DNA of 64,000 bases from Burkholderiales bacterium (GCA_947464185.1 CANHVY010000002.1:1-64000); one strand, 5' to 3'. Numbered from the stretch's first letter, positions 1 to 8,677 are shown. The notes: generated by a model from the sequence alone, not told the origin. A program made the numbers and translations.

Positions 1-43
1 CAGTCTTGAGCAGCCCGCCGAAAGGTGACCCTGCCACCCTGGC

Positions 44-154
44 TCACGCGGCCTGCGCCCACGGCTGCGCTTGATTGACGATGGCTTTGCCCTTCTCTAT
101 CTCGGCCACTCGCAACGCGCAGGCGGCCTGAAGATTCAACCAGAGCCCTTGGCC
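44..154 (-). pseudogene. Possible C-terminal remnant of a HigA-type antitoxin
   Basis: On the minus strand about 36 codons end in a stop and read GLWLNLQAA, then LRVAEIEKG. This resembles the tail of HigA-family (XRE) antitoxins, which commonly read LWLNLQ followed by a charged helix. No helix-turn-helix part and no HigB toxin partner is visible in the window. The similarity is recalled from the family and rests on a short stretch, so chance is a real alternative. The rest of the first 265 bases shows only the palindrome in front of the TetR gene. Confidence 0.25.
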
Positions 155-226
155 TTGCGGCCGTGGCATCGCGCACGAAGGCCCCCACGTCGTGACGGAC
201 ACCCGAGCCATCTTCGCCTTCACAGC

Positions 227-242
227 TATGATGGTCATCATA
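227..242. promoter_or_regulatory. Putative TetR operator (upstream copy)
   Basis: A 16-bp inverted repeat with 7-bp arms TATGATG and CATCATA around GT lies 23 bp before the tetR start codon. A related palindrome (TATGA, six bases, TCATG) precedes the efflux pump gene. The pair suggests that the TetR protein represses both itself and the pump. Binding is inferred. Confidence 0.5.
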
Positions 243-265
243 TGAGCTGACCTTCAATCCGCTTC

Positions 266-856
266 ATGACCCCAAATCCCAGCCGCAAGGAACTGAGCCA
301 CGACCGCATCGTGACGGCCGCTGCACGGGCCATACGCCGGGGCGGCTTCGAAGGGGTGGGGGTTGCCGACATCATGAAGGAGGCCGGGCTGACGCACGGC
401 GGCTTCTACGCCCATTTCGATTCGCGCAACGCGATGATGGCCGAAGCGATGGACCGCGCCGGCCAGGAAAGCGCCGCCCGGCTCACCCAAGGCATGGCAC
501 TGCGCAAGTCGCGCGGTGCCAGCGACTTGCGCGCCCTTGTGGAGGCCTATCTGTCCGACCGGCATCTGGAGGACATCGAAGCCGGCTGCCCGGTGGCGGC
601 GCTGGCCTGCGAGGTGCCGCGCCAGTCGCCCGAGGTGCAGGGGGCCGCGGCGCAGCGGGTGCACGGCCTGCTGGCCATCATGGGCCGCGCGTTGCCGCCC
701 GATGCGCCCGCCGACAGCGCGGCGCTCCTGGCAAGCCAGTTGGTGGGCGCGCTGCTGCTGGCCCGTGCGCTCGGCAACAAGGCCCGGGGCCAGGCGCTGC
801 TGAAGGCCACGCGCCGCAGCCTGCTGGCGCAGTACGACCGCCCGCAGCCCGGCTGA
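266..856 (+). CDS. TetR/AcrR-family transcriptional regulator
   Basis: A 196-residue one-component repressor of normal length. Residues about 10-55 form the TetR helix-turn-helix (DRIVTAAARAIRRGGFEGVG, then a segment ending in THGGFYAHF with the typical GxFYxHF recognition-helix end). The C-terminal half is an alanine- and leucine-rich ligand-binding and dimerisation domain. The THGGFYAHF variant is common in regulators of efflux pumps and electrophile-responsive genes. The MATE exporter follows in the same direction, and matching palindromes precede both genes, which points to local control of efflux. The ligand cannot be told from sequence. The start is the ATG preceding PNPSRKELSHD; no strong Shine-Dalgarno is visible. 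Confidence 0.9.
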   Translation: MTPNPSRKELSHDRIVTAAARAIRRGGFEGVGVADIMKEAGLTHGGFYAHFDSRNAMMAEAMDRAGQESAARLTQGMALRKSRGASDLRALVEAYLSDRHLEDIEAGCPVAALACEVPRQSPEVQGAAAQRVHGLLAIMGRALPPDAPADSAALLASQLVGALLLARALGNKARGQALLKATRRSLLAQYDRPQPG

Positions 857-897
857 ACCGGCTTGGCTCCACACGGCACCAACGGAATGCCCCGGAA

Positions 898-913
898 TAT
901 GACGATCGTCATG
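898..913. promoter_or_regulatory. Putative TetR operator in front of the MATE gene
   Basis: ATGACGATCGTCAT is a perfect 14-bp palindrome within TATGA-N6-TCATG, 42 bp before the likely MATE start. It shares the TATGA-N6-TCAT frame with the palindrome in front of tetR. Repressor binding here would shut off the exporter. This is inference from symmetry and placement. Confidence 0.5.
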
Positions 914-954
914 CAGCACGCGGCCATCGGCCCTTGCAGCGGCAGCGCGCCACG

Positions 955-2370
955 ATGAAGGCCGACCCCGCCACGGCGCCGGCTCCCGGCGGCAGCCCCC
1001 TCGCGCGGCCTGGCGTGTCCAGGACGCACCAGATGCTGAACGGGCCGCTGCTGCCCACCCTGTTGCGGCTGGCCGCGCCCAATGTCATCGGCCTGTTCGC
1101 CGCCACCATGACCATCGGCTACGACGGCTACATCCTCGGCAAGCTGGGCGCCGAGGCGCTGGCCGGCATCGCGCTGGTGTTTCCGCTGTCCATGCTGATG
1201 ATGCAGATGTCGGCGGGGGGCATCGGCGGCGCCGTCACCGCCGCGGTTGCGCGCGCGCTGGGGGCGGGGCGGCACGATGACGCCGGCCGCCTGGCACAGC
1301 AGTCGCTGCTGATCGCCGCCACCCTGGCCGCGGTGTTCGCGCTGGGCCTGCTGGCTGGCGGTCGCGCGGTGTATGCGGCCATGGGCGGGCGTGGCGCGGC
1401 ACTGGAGGCGGCGCTGGCCTACTCCAACGTCATGTTCGGTGGCGCGGCGGTGATCTGGTTCACCAACGTGCTGGGGGCCGTGGTGCGCGGCACCGGCAAC
1501 ATGCTGCTGCCTGCCACGATGCTGGTGGTGACGGCGCTGATCCATGTGGTGCTGTGCCCGACGCTGGTGTTCGGCTGGGGCCCGGTTCCAGCACTGGGCG
1601 TGGCCGGCGCCGCCGCAAGCCTGCTGATCGCCAACGCGGTGGCGGCCCTGGTGCTGGCCTGGCAACTGCTGCGTCCAGGAGCCGCGGCACCCTTGAACCG
1701 CACCCGCTGGCAGCCGCACGCACGGCTGTTGCGCGACATCCTGCGCGTGGGCGTGCCGGCATCGATGAGTCCGGTGCTCAGCAACGCGTCGATCGCCGTG
1801 GCAACGGCCTTCGTCGGCAGTTTCGGCACCGCGGCACTGGCCGGCTACGGCGTGGCGGCACGGCTGGAGTACATCCTGGTGCCCATCGCCTTCGGCTTCG
1901 GCACGGCGCTGACGGCGATGGTGGCCACCCACATGGGAGCCGGCCAGCCCGAGCGCGCCCCGCACGCCGCCTGGCTGGGCGCCGGCATCGTCGCAGCCCT
2001 GACCGGCACCATAGGGCTGACCGTGGCGGTCGCGCCGGCGCTGTGGATGGACTTGTTCACGCAGGATGCCGCGGTGCGCGAGTTCGGCGGCACCTACCTG
2101 CGCATCGTCGGCGCCTTCTACGGCTTGTACGGCCTGGGGCTGGCCTTGTTCTTCGCCTCGCAAGGCGCTGGACGCATGTTCTGGCCGCTGGCCGGCAGCC
2201 TGGCGCGCCTGGGCATCGTGACGCTGGGCGGATGGGCTTGCGTGCACGGGCTGAACACGGCGGCCAGTGGCTTCTTCGGCGTGGTGGCGGCCAGTCTGGC
2301 GGTGTACGGCCTGACCATCGCCATGGCGATCAAGCTGGGAGGCTGGGCGCGCACCCATGAACGCGCCTGA
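955..2370 (+). CDS. MATE-family multidrug efflux transporter
   Basis: A 471-residue inner-membrane protein with about twelve hydrophobic helices. It begins with the family-typical segment LLPTLLRLAAPNVIGLF and a first helix ending in YDGYILGKLGAEALAG. The second half starts with LRVGVPASMSPVLSN, the expected pseudo-repeat of the MATE fold. Members export cationic drugs or metabolites using a Na+ or H+ gradient. The ATG at 955 is preferred; a TTG 21 bases upstream in frame is possible. Its stop overlaps an in-frame ATG (2357) of the thioesterase frame, but that gene more likely starts at 2426. Regulation by the upstream TetR is likely. The substrate is unknown. Confidence 0.88.
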   Translation: MKADPATAPAPGGSPLARPGVSRTHQMLNGPLLPTLLRLAAPNVIGLFAATMTIGYDGYILGKLGAEALAGIALVFPLSMLMMQMSAGGIGGAVTAAVARALGAGRHDDAGRLAQQSLLIAATLAAVFALGLLAGGRAVYAAMGGRGAALEAALAYSNVMFGGAAVIWFTNVLGAVVRGTGNMLLPATMLVVTALIHVVLCPTLVFGWGPVPALGVAGAAASLLIANAVAALVLAWQLLRPGAAAPLNRTRWQPHARLLRDILRVGVPASMSPVLSNASIAVATAFVGSFGTAALAGYGVAARLEYILVPIAFGFGTALTAMVATHMGAGQPERAPHAAWLGAGIVAALTGTIGLTVAVAPALWMDLFTQDAAVREFGGTYLRIVGAFYGLYGLGLALFFASQGAGRMFWPLAGSLARLGIVTLGGWACVHGLNTAASGFFGVVAASLAVYGLTIAMAIKLGGWARTHERA

Positions 2371-2425
2371 GCGCAGCGCGCCGGCACGGACCTCGACCCC
2401 TGAACCCCCTCGAACGGAGATCTGC

Positions 2426-2980
2426 ATGGACACACAACAGGTGTTGCTCGACTGGAAATCTGAAGAAGACGCCGTGCGTTCACGGCTGCGGCCGAGCGGG
2501 GCTCCCGCACCGACGACGCCGATGAAGGGGCTGTCCGGCATGGAGGTGTTCGCGGCGATCTTCGCGGGCGAGCTGCCGGCGCCGCCCATCGGCGAAACCC
2601 TGGATTTCCTGCCCATCCGGATGGAGCCGGGCCTGGCCATCTTTCAAGGGGCGCCCAAGCGGCGTCACTACAACCCGCTGGGCACCGTGCATGGCGGCTG
2701 GTTCGCGACGCTGCTGGACTCGGCCGTCGGGTGCGCCGTGCATTCGATGCTGCCAGCCGGCCAGGGCTACACGACCCTGGAGCTGAAAGTGAACATGGTG
2801 CGGCCCTTGACGGAGAAGGTGCCCCTGGTCCGTGCCGAAGGGCGGGTGATCCACGTCGGGCGCCAGGTCGGCACCGCCGAAGGGCGCATCGTGGGCCCGG
2901 ATGGCCAGCTCTATGCCCACGCCACCACGACCTGCCTGATCTTCGAAGTTCCTTCCCAGACGGCGGCAAAGGTCGGCTGA
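2426..2980 (+). CDS. PaaI-family (hotdog) acyl-CoA thioesterase
   Basis: A 184-residue single hotdog-fold domain. The stretch YNPLGTVHGGWFATLLDSAVGCAV carries the HGG motif and the following Asp that define the PaaI/YbgC-like thioesterases. The middle strand TTLELKVNMVRPL and the ending LYAHATTTCLIFE are also typical. These enzymes hydrolyse acyl- or arylacyl-CoA in the cytoplasm. The N-terminal extension of about 55 residues is longer than in minimal PaaI. The ATG at 2426 was chosen because GGAGA lies 5 bases upstream; an in-frame ATG at 2357 overlaps the MATE gene. The substrate is unassigned. Confidence 0.85.
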   Translation: MDTQQVLLDWKSEEDAVRSRLRPSGAPAPTTPMKGLSGMEVFAAIFAGELPAPPIGETLDFLPIRMEPGLAIFQGAPKRRHYNPLGTVHGGWFATLLDSAVGCAVHSMLPAGQGYTTLELKVNMVRPLTEKVPLVRAEGRVIHVGRQVGTAEGRIVGPDGQLYAHATTTCLIFEVPSQTAAKVG

Positions 2981-2994
2981 CGACAGCTCGACGA

Positions 2995-3018
2995 CAGCCG
3001 GATGGGCGGAGCCGGCTG
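2995..3018 (+). terminator. Hairpin after the thioesterase gene
   Basis: CAGCCGG and CCGGCTG form a perfect 7-bp stem with a 10-base loop, starting 14 bases after the thioesterase stop. No T-tract follows, so it may be a weak terminator or an mRNA-end stabiliser. Confidence 0.3.
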
Positions 3019-3088
3019 CCACAGGCCGGAGCGTCCGTTGCGGCCGTGGCCCGGATAGGATCGCGACTCCCGTCCGCGAGCCCGTGCC

Positions 3089-4264
3089 ATGCCCTTTCTT
3101 CCCTCTTTGCTGCTGAACATCGCGCATGCGCTGGACCACCTGTTCCTGCTGATCTTCGCCACCGCGGTGGGGGCCATCGCGGTGGATTTCGGCATCGCGC
3201 GCTGGGAGGACCTGATGCCCTACACGGCGGGCGCCTTCCTGATGTTCGGCCTGTGTTCCATCCCCGCCGGACGGCTGGGAGACCTGCGCGGGCGGCGCTG
3301 GATGATGCTGCTGTTCTTCCACGGGATGGGCCTGTCGGCCATCGCCGTGGCGCTGACGCAGAACGCCTGGCAGATCGGGTTGGCGCTCACGGTGCTGGGG
3401 GCCTTCTCGGCCATCTACCACCCGGTGGGCATCCCTATGCTGCTGCAGCAGTCCCAGCGGCCCGGGCGCACCATCGGCATCAACGGGCTGGCGGGCAACC
3501 TGGGCATCGCGCTGGCGGCGGTGTCCACGGGTTTTCTGGTGAAGTATTTCGGCTGGCGTGCGGCCTTCGTGGTGCCGGGGCTGATCTCCATTGCTGCCGG
3601 CCTGCTGTTCGCCCGCGTCGCCCCGCCAGAAACCGCGGCCCCGGCGCGCAAGACCGGCAGCGCGGTGCACCTGCCGCGCGGGCTGGCCATACGCACCTTC
3701 GTGGTCATGGTGGCCAGCGCCACCACCGGCAGCCTGCTGTTCAACTTCACCACCAACGGCAACGCGCAGATGATGGCCGAGCGCCTGGACGGCCTGGTGA
3801 ACGACCCGGCCGCGCTGGGCCTGCTGCTGGCCGGGCTGTACGGCGTGGCCTCGCTGGCGCAGGTGGTGGTGGGGCAACTGGTGGACCGCGTGGCCGTCAA
3901 GCCGCTGTTCATGGCCATCCTGGGGTTGCAGATCCTGTTCTTCGCGCTGGCCGCGCAAAGCAGCGGCTGGGCCTGGTACGTCCTGGCCATCGCCTGCATG
4001 GTGATGGTGTTTGGCGCCATCCCCTTCAACGATGTGATGGTGGCGCGCTACATCGACGATTCGCTGCGCTCGCGCGTGAGCGGCACGCGCATCGCCATCT
4101 CCTTTGGCATCAGCTCGCTGGCCGTGGCGGCGCTGGGCCCGGCGGTGAAGGCGGCCGGGTTCACCCAGCTGTGGCTGCTGATGTCGGGCATTGCGGTGGT
4201 GAGCCTGGCCATCGTGGCCTGGCTGCCGGGGGAGAAGGTGCTGAAGGCGGCGATGGCGCGATGA
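3089..4264 (+). CDS. MFS transporter
   Basis: A 391-residue permease with about twelve transmembrane helices. The loop between helices 2 and 3 reads GRLGDLRGRRW, the MFS motif A. Helix 1 carries an unusual NIAHALDHLFLLIF segment. The stop codon overlaps the ATG of the following flavoprotein monooxygenase (ATGA), so the two are translationally coupled. This suggests the permease moves the hydroxylase's aromatic substrate or product. Direction and substrate are not readable from sequence. A MFS drug exporter is the alternative. Confidence 0.87.
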   Translation: MPFLPSLLLNIAHALDHLFLLIFATAVGAIAVDFGIARWEDLMPYTAGAFLMFGLCSIPAGRLGDLRGRRWMMLLFFHGMGLSAIAVALTQNAWQIGLALTVLGAFSAIYHPVGIPMLLQQSQRPGRTIGINGLAGNLGIALAAVSTGFLVKYFGWRAAFVVPGLISIAAGLLFARVAPPETAAPARKTGSAVHLPRGLAIRTFVVMVASATTGSLLFNFTTNGNAQMMAERLDGLVNDPAALGLLLAGLYGVASLAQVVVGQLVDRVAVKPLFMAILGLQILFFALAAQSSGWAWYVLAIACMVMVFGAIPFNDVMVARYIDDSLRSRVSGTRIAISFGISSLAVAALGPAVKAAGFTQLWLLMSGIAVVSLAIVAWLPGEKVLKAAMAR

Positions 4265-5955
4265 CGGCGCCCGCCACCCTGGAGACCGATGTCCTCATCG
4301 CAGGCGGTGGCCCCTGCGGCCTGATGCTCGCCAACGAGCTGGGGCGGCGCGGCGTGCGCTGCCTGGTGGCGGACCGCAAGCCCGGCACCGCCTTCAACCC
4401 GCAGGCCAATGCCACGCAGGCCCGCACCATGGAGCACTACCGGCGCCTGGGCTTTGCCCACCGGGTGCGTGCGCAGGGCCTGCCGGCCGACCACCCCACG
4501 GACGTGGCCTACCTGACGCGCTTTGCCGGCCACGAGATGGCCCGGCTGCGCCTGCCCACGGCTGCGCAGGCCACGCAGTTGATCCGTGGCCTGGGCGGCT
4601 CGTGGAGCGCGGCGGAACTGCCGCACCGCGTGTCGCAGAAGTTCGTGGAGGTGGTGCTGCGCGACGAGGCGCAAGCCCTGCCCGGCGTGGACCTGCGCTA
4701 CGGCTGGGAACTGCGCGGCTTCTCTGACACGGGTGAGGGCATCGCCGCCGAGGTCGCGCCGGTGGAAGCTGCGGGTGGGGCCGGCGCGACCGTGCAAGCC
4801 CGCTGGCTGGTGGGCGCTGACGGCGCGCGCAGCGGCGTGCGGGCCCGGCTGGGCATCGAGTGGGAAGGCGGCAGCGGCTTCAAGCGCAGCTTCATGGGCG
4901 GGCGCATGCTGGCCGTGTACCTGAAGGCGCCCGACTTCTACCGCCTCAACCCCAACGACCGCGCCTGGATGTACGTGCAGGTGCACCCGGCGCAGCGCGC
5001 CTTCATCATGTCGGTGGACGGGGTGAGCGAGTTCGCGTTCCACACCCAGTTGGCCGACGACACCGATGTCGATGCGCTGACGCACGACGATGCCCGCGCC
5101 CTGTTCGTGCGCGCCAGCGGGCTGGACATCCCCATCGAGATCCTGTCGATGGCGCCCTGGTTGGCCGGTCACGCGCTGGTGGCCTCGCGCTTTCAGCAAG
5201 GGCGCGTGTTCATCGGCGGCGACGCCGCGCACCTGTTCACCCCCACGGGCGGCCTGGGCTACAACACTGCGGTGGAAGACGCGGTGAACCTGGGCTGGAA
5301 GCTGGCCGCCGTGCTCAAGGGCCAGGCCCCGCCGGCCTTGCTGGACAGCTACAGCCTGGAGCGCAAGCCGCTGGCGCAGCGCAACACCGGCTACGCCCGG
5401 CAGTTCGCCGACTCCATCGGCCTGTTCGACGCGGTGCCGGAACTGGACGACGACACGCCCGCCGGGACGCAAGCGCGAGCGGTGGCGGGCGAGTACCTCA
5501 ACGGCCATGTGCGGCGCGAGTTCAACGTGCCGGGCGTGACCTTTGGCGGGCGCTACGACGGCTCACCGATCATCGTGCCCGACGGCAGCACGCCGTCGCC
5601 GGACGCCGCCAACAGCTACCAGCCCACGGCCTGCCCGGGCGGGCGGCCACCGCACGCCTGGCTGGCCGATGGCCGCTCGCTGTTCGACCTGTTCGGCTTC
5701 GAATGGACGCTGCTGGTGCTGCGCGATGCAGCAGGCGATGCCGTGCCGGCCACGACAGGCTTCGAAGCGGCAGCGCGAAGCCTGGGCGTGGACTTGAAGG
5801 TGGTGGAGCCCGACGCCGGGCAGGTGCCGGGCCTGCGGGTGTTGTACGAGGCCCCGCTGGCGCTCATCCGGCCCGACCACATCGTGGCCTGGCGCGGTGA
5901 CAGCGACGCAGCGGCCTTGCAGGCGCTGCAACAGGCGCTGGGCTGGGGCGCCTGA
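4261..5955 (+). CDS. FAD-dependent aromatic hydroxylase (PheA/TfdB/MhpA type)
   Basis: A 564-residue class A flavoprotein monooxygenase. Residues 10-20 (DVLIAGGGPCG) are the FAD Rossmann GxGxxG motif. The segment FIGGDAAHLFTPTGGLGYN is the conserved GD motif that binds the FAD ribityl chain. A C-terminal thioredoxin-like domain of about 160 residues, as in phenol 2-monooxygenase, TfdB and MhpA, accounts for the length. These enzymes use NAD(P)H and O2 to hydroxylate phenolic rings. The ATG overlaps the MFS stop. No ring-cleavage gene lies next to it, so the pathway stays open. The substrate is not predicted beyond a phenol-like aromatic. Confidence 0.87.
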   Translation: MTAPATLETDVLIAGGGPCGLMLANELGRRGVRCLVADRKPGTAFNPQANATQARTMEHYRRLGFAHRVRAQGLPADHPTDVAYLTRFAGHEMARLRLPTAAQATQLIRGLGGSWSAAELPHRVSQKFVEVVLRDEAQALPGVDLRYGWELRGFSDTGEGIAAEVAPVEAAGGAGATVQARWLVGADGARSGVRARLGIEWEGGSGFKRSFMGGRMLAVYLKAPDFYRLNPNDRAWMYVQVHPAQRAFIMSVDGVSEFAFHTQLADDTDVDALTHDDARALFVRASGLDIPIEILSMAPWLAGHALVASRFQQGRVFIGGDAAHLFTPTGGLGYNTAVEDAVNLGWKLAAVLKGQAPPALLDSYSLERKPLAQRNTGYARQFADSIGLFDAVPELDDDTPAGTQARAVAGEYLNGHVRREFNVPGVTFGGRYDGSPIIVPDGSTPSPDAANSYQPTACPGGRPPHAWLADGRSLFDLFGFEWTLLVLRDAAGDAVPATTGFEAAARSLGVDLKVVEPDAGQVPGLRVLYEAPLALIRPDHIVAWRGDSDAAALQALQQALGWGA

Positions 5956-5968
5956 CCGGCTGCGCCGG
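5956..5968. terminator. Short hairpin between convergent genes
   Basis: CCGGC and GCCGG form a 5-bp stem with a 3-base loop directly after the hydroxylase stop, in the 70-bp gap between convergent genes. There is no T-tract. It is weak support for transcription end. Confidence 0.2.
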
Positions 5969-6025
5969 CGGCATCCACCCAGTCAGCCGCAGAACACCCG
6001 CCGCGCAACCCTGCCGTCAGCGCCC

Positions 6026-7006
6026 TCAAGCGCCGCAGATGCGCGCCTTGGCCTGCGCATATTCGCGCTTGAAGCGCTCCACCAGCACCGCTGCCGGCAC
6101 CACCTCGCGGATGGCGCCGATGCCCTGGCCGCAGCCCCAGATGTCGCGCCAGGCCTTGGCGGCGTTGGCGCCCTCGCCCGTGCTGAAGTTCATCTTGGTC
6201 GGATCGCTCTGCGGCAGGTTGTCGGGGTCCATGCCGGCGTTGCGGATGCTGCCCTTGAGGTAGTTGCCGTGCACGCCGGTGTAGAAGTTGCTGTAGACGA
6301 TGTCATCGGAATTGCTCTCGGTGATCATCTGCTTGTAGCCCTCCACCGCGCGCGCCTCTTCGGTCGCGATGAAGGCCGAGCCGATGTAGGCCAAATCTGC
6401 GCCCATGGCCTGCGCCGCCAGGATGGCGCCGCCCGAGGAAATGGCGCCTGAGAGCGCCACCGGGCCACCGAACCACTCGCGGATCTCGGCCACCATGGCG
6501 AACGGGCTCTTAACGCTGGCATGGCCGCCGGCACCCGCGGCCACGGGAATCAGCCCGTCGGCGCCTTTCTCGATGGCCTTGTGGGCGAAGACGTTGTTGA
6601 TCACGTCGTGCAGCACCACGCCACCCCAGGCGTGCACGCCCTGGTTGACATCCTCGCGCGCGCCCAGGCTGGTGATGATGATGGGCACCTTGTACTTGGC
6701 GCACACCTGCATGTCGTGCTCCAACCGGTCGTTGCTCTTGTGCACGATCTGGTTGATGGCGAAGGGCGCAGCGGGAGACTCCGGGTGCGCCTTGTCATGC
6801 GCGGCCAGTGCTTCGGTGATCTCGGCCAGCCACTCGTCCAGTTGCGAGGCCGGGCGGGCGTTCAGGGCTGGCATCGAGCCCACCACCCCGGCCTTGCACT
6901 GTGCGATCACCAGCTTGGGGTTGCTGATGATGAACAGCGGCGAGCCGATGACGGGAAAACGCAGCTTCTGCAGAACGGGCGGGAGGGTGCGGGTGGGTGC
7001 GGTCAT
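6026..7006 (-). CDS. Nitronate monooxygenase family protein
   Basis: A 326-residue FMN-dependent TIM barrel of the NMO / 2-nitropropane dioxygenase family. It opens with LRFPVIGSPLFIISNPKLVI and has GVVGSMPALNARP early. The later VAAGAGGHASVKSPFAMVAEI contains the conserved AGGH segment. GGAILAAQAMGADLAYIGSAFIATEEA is the typical phosphate-binding end. These enzymes oxidise alkyl nitronates or related carbanions, and some homologues act on other substrates such as nitro-aromatics. Its start overlaps the IclR stop by ATGA, so it is co-translated with the regulator. It is the last gene of the leftward arm of the divergent locus. Confidence 0.88.
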   Translation of the reverse strand: MTAPTRTLPPVLQKLRFPVIGSPLFIISNPKLVIAQCKAGVVGSMPALNARPASQLDEWLAEITEALAAHDKAHPESPAAPFAINQIVHKSNDRLEHDMQVCAKYKVPIIITSLGAREDVNQGVHAWGGVVLHDVINNVFAHKAIEKGADGLIPVAAGAGGHASVKSPFAMVAEIREWFGGPVALSGAISSGGAILAAQAMGADLAYIGSAFIATEEARAVEGYKQMITESNSDDIVYSNFYTGVHGNYLKGSIRNAGMDPDNLPQSDPTKMNFSTGEGANAAKAWRDIWGCGQGIGAIREVVPAAVLVERFKREYAQAKARICGA

Positions 7007-7833
7007 GGCGCGGCAGGGGTGGCAGTGGAAGCGAAGGCGACATCTTGCCTCAAGCCCGGCCGGATCTGCTGCTCTTGCGCGCGACGGGTGATGGCCATCG
7101 CGCAGGCGCGCAGGTGTTCCAGCACCTCGAGACGGCGTGCAGCGTGCAGGTGCTCCGCCATGGCGGCGATGCTGATGGCCGCCACCACCTGGGCCTGTTC
7201 GTCCTGAACCGGCACGGCCAGTGCAGAAGTGCCGGGCACCACACCCTGGACAGCGAGTGCGTGGCCGTGGCGGCGCGCCAACGCCACGCGCTGCCGCACC
7301 TCGGCCATCGTCAGGCCCAGTCGCTCCAGGCGCGGGCGATTGGATTCCAGCAAGGTCTTGCTGGCGGTCTCCTCCAGGCCAGCCAACAACACCACCCCGG
7401 AAACGCTGGCGCCCAATGGTCGCCGCACGCCCACCTCGATGGACAACACCTGGATGGGGTGATGCCCCAGGTGGCGCGCGACGCACACCGAATCCGCGCC
7501 ATGTCGGACAGTCAGGAAGACGGTGTCGCCCACGGCGCGGGCCAGATCGCGCAGAAAGGGATCGGCCACCGCACGGATGGGCACACCGCCCGTCCGGGCC
7601 AGCCCCAGCAGCAGCAGTTCCGGGCCGATGCGGTAGCGGCGCGACCGCAGCTCACGTTCCACCGCGCCCTCGTCGATGAGCACCTGAAGCAAGCGGTGCA
7701 CCGTGGGCCGGCTCAGGCCCGACATCTCCACCAGATCGGTGAGCCGTACACCGGCCTCCTGCCCCGTGGCCATCAGTCGCAGCAAGGCCAGGGCACGCCG
7801 CACGGTCTGCGCGCCTGCGGGGGCTTCAGCCAT
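7003..7833 (-). CDS. IclR-family transcriptional regulator
   Basis: A 276-residue regulator. The N-terminal winged helix-turn-helix (about residues 10-70) includes LTDLVEMSGLSRPTVHRLLQ. The IclR effector-binding GAF-like domain follows, with RRPLGASVSGVVLLAG. IclR proteins usually sense aromatic or small organic acids and control adjacent catabolic operons. The gene sits between a flavin reductase gene (8-bp overlap) and the nitronate monooxygenase gene (4-bp overlap), and the transport/hydrolase operon diverges upstream. It is the probable controller of both arms. Confidence 0.9.
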   Translation of the reverse strand: MAEAPAGAQTVRRALALLRLMATGQEAGVRLTDLVEMSGLSRPTVHRLLQVLIDEGAVERELRSRRYRIGPELLLLGLARTGGVPIRAVADPFLRDLARAVGDTVFLTVRHGADSVCVARHLGHHPIQVLSIEVGVRRPLGASVSGVVLLAGLEETASKTLLESNRPRLERLGLTMAEVRQRVALARRHGHALAVQGVVPGTSALAVPVQDEQAQVVAAISIAAMAEHLHAARRLEVLEHLRACAMAITRRAQEQQIRPGLRQDVAFASTATPAAP

Positions 7834-8455
7834 CGCGGGTCAGCACGGTCTTGGCGGTCTGGGCGTGAGGCGTCTGATGCAGGCGCTGGCCCAGGGTGGC
7901 ATACCAGGGGCCGCCCAGGCGGCACAGGGGGTCCAGCTCGAAACTGTCCACCTTGCCCTGGACGAGCAAGCCGTCGCGGACGTGCCAGCACAGCACCTCG
8001 CCGACGAAGAACTCCGACCCGGTGTCACCATAGGGTGTGACGCTGTGCAAGCGGCACTCCATGGCCACCGGGGCTGCCTGCAGGCGGGGCGCCCGCACGT
8101 GGGAACTGGGGGCCGTTTGCAACTGAAGCAATTCCACCTCGCTCACCTCGGGGGGGTGCTCCACAGCGCTGGCGTGCAGAGGCTCGACCAGGGGCCCGTG
8201 GGCGATGTGCACCACGAACTCACGCTCCGACAGGATGTTCACCGCAGTGTCCTTGCGCACCCCCGCCTTGCGCCCGATGTTCACCCCCAGGAGCGGGGGC
8301 TTGGTGGAGACGAAGGTGAAGGCCGAGAACGGCGCCAGGTTGAGCACACCCGCGGCGGATCGGGTGGTGATCCACGCAATCGGACGGGGCACCACCACCC
8401 CTGTCAAGAGCTTGTAGGTCTGCTCCGCATCGAGCTCATGGGCCTGGACGATCAT
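7826..8455 (-). CDS. Flavin reductase-like (FMN-binding split-barrel) protein
   Basis: A 209-residue member of the flavin reductase family. The diagnostic stretch LTGVVVPRPIAWITTRSAAG begins near residue 16, followed by NLAPFSAFTFVSTKPPLLGV. The N-terminal PRPIAWITT form belongs to the standalone DIM6/NTAB-type branch. Members supply reduced flavin to partner monooxygenases or bind FMN as oxidoreductases. The ATG reading MIVQAHELDAEQTY was chosen to match the usual family start; further starts up to 8521 exist in frame. It is the first gene of the leftward arm. Confidence 0.83.
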   Translation of the reverse strand: MIVQAHELDAEQTYKLLTGVVVPRPIAWITTRSAAGVLNLAPFSAFTFVSTKPPLLGVNIGRKAGVRKDTAVNILSEREFVVHIAHGPLVEPLHASAVEHPPEVSEVELLQLQTAPSSHVRAPRLQAAPVAMECRLHSVTPYGDTGSEFFVGEVLCWHVRDGLLVQGKVDSFELDPLCRLGGPWYATLGQRLHQTPHAQTAKTVLTRDG

Positions 8456-8587
8456 CAGAGATTGCACTTCCACATGATGGACTCCATGGGGGTTCGCAGC
8501 TTCCCCCTCGGAGGGCATCATAGGTGCACAGGTGCATCAAGCTCTCATCAAACCGGGGCCGACGCATATCTGATGGTTTACCCGAGA

Positions 8588-8628
8588 TTGTCCGCATGTC
8601 GGACTTCTTGTCCCCAAAATCATTGTCC
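8588..8628. promoter_or_regulatory. Putative IclR operator and TTGTCC repeats in the divergent promoter
   Basis: GTCCG-CATGT-CGGAC at 8590-8604 is an inverted repeat with 5-bp arms. TTGTCC occurs three times, at 8588, 8608 and 8623. The cluster lies in the 222-bp gap between the leftward regulator operon and the rightward Bug operon. It is a reasonable binding region for the adjacent IclR protein, but which element matters is not shown. Confidence 0.4.
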
Positions 8629-8677
8629 TGCTCAGAGCTGGCCCCTACATTCGGGCACCACGTCCAGGAGCACTCCG

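Noticed and set aside
547..2640. Long open frame on the minus strand across the tetR and MATE genes
   Set aside because: It is antisense to clear coding genes, and its composition (His, Arg, Gln and Gly rich) is typical of high-GC shadow frames.
2480..3958. Long minus-strand frame opposite the thioesterase and MFS genes
   Set aside because: Low-complexity His/Gln/Arg translation with no domain; the plus-strand genes explain the region.
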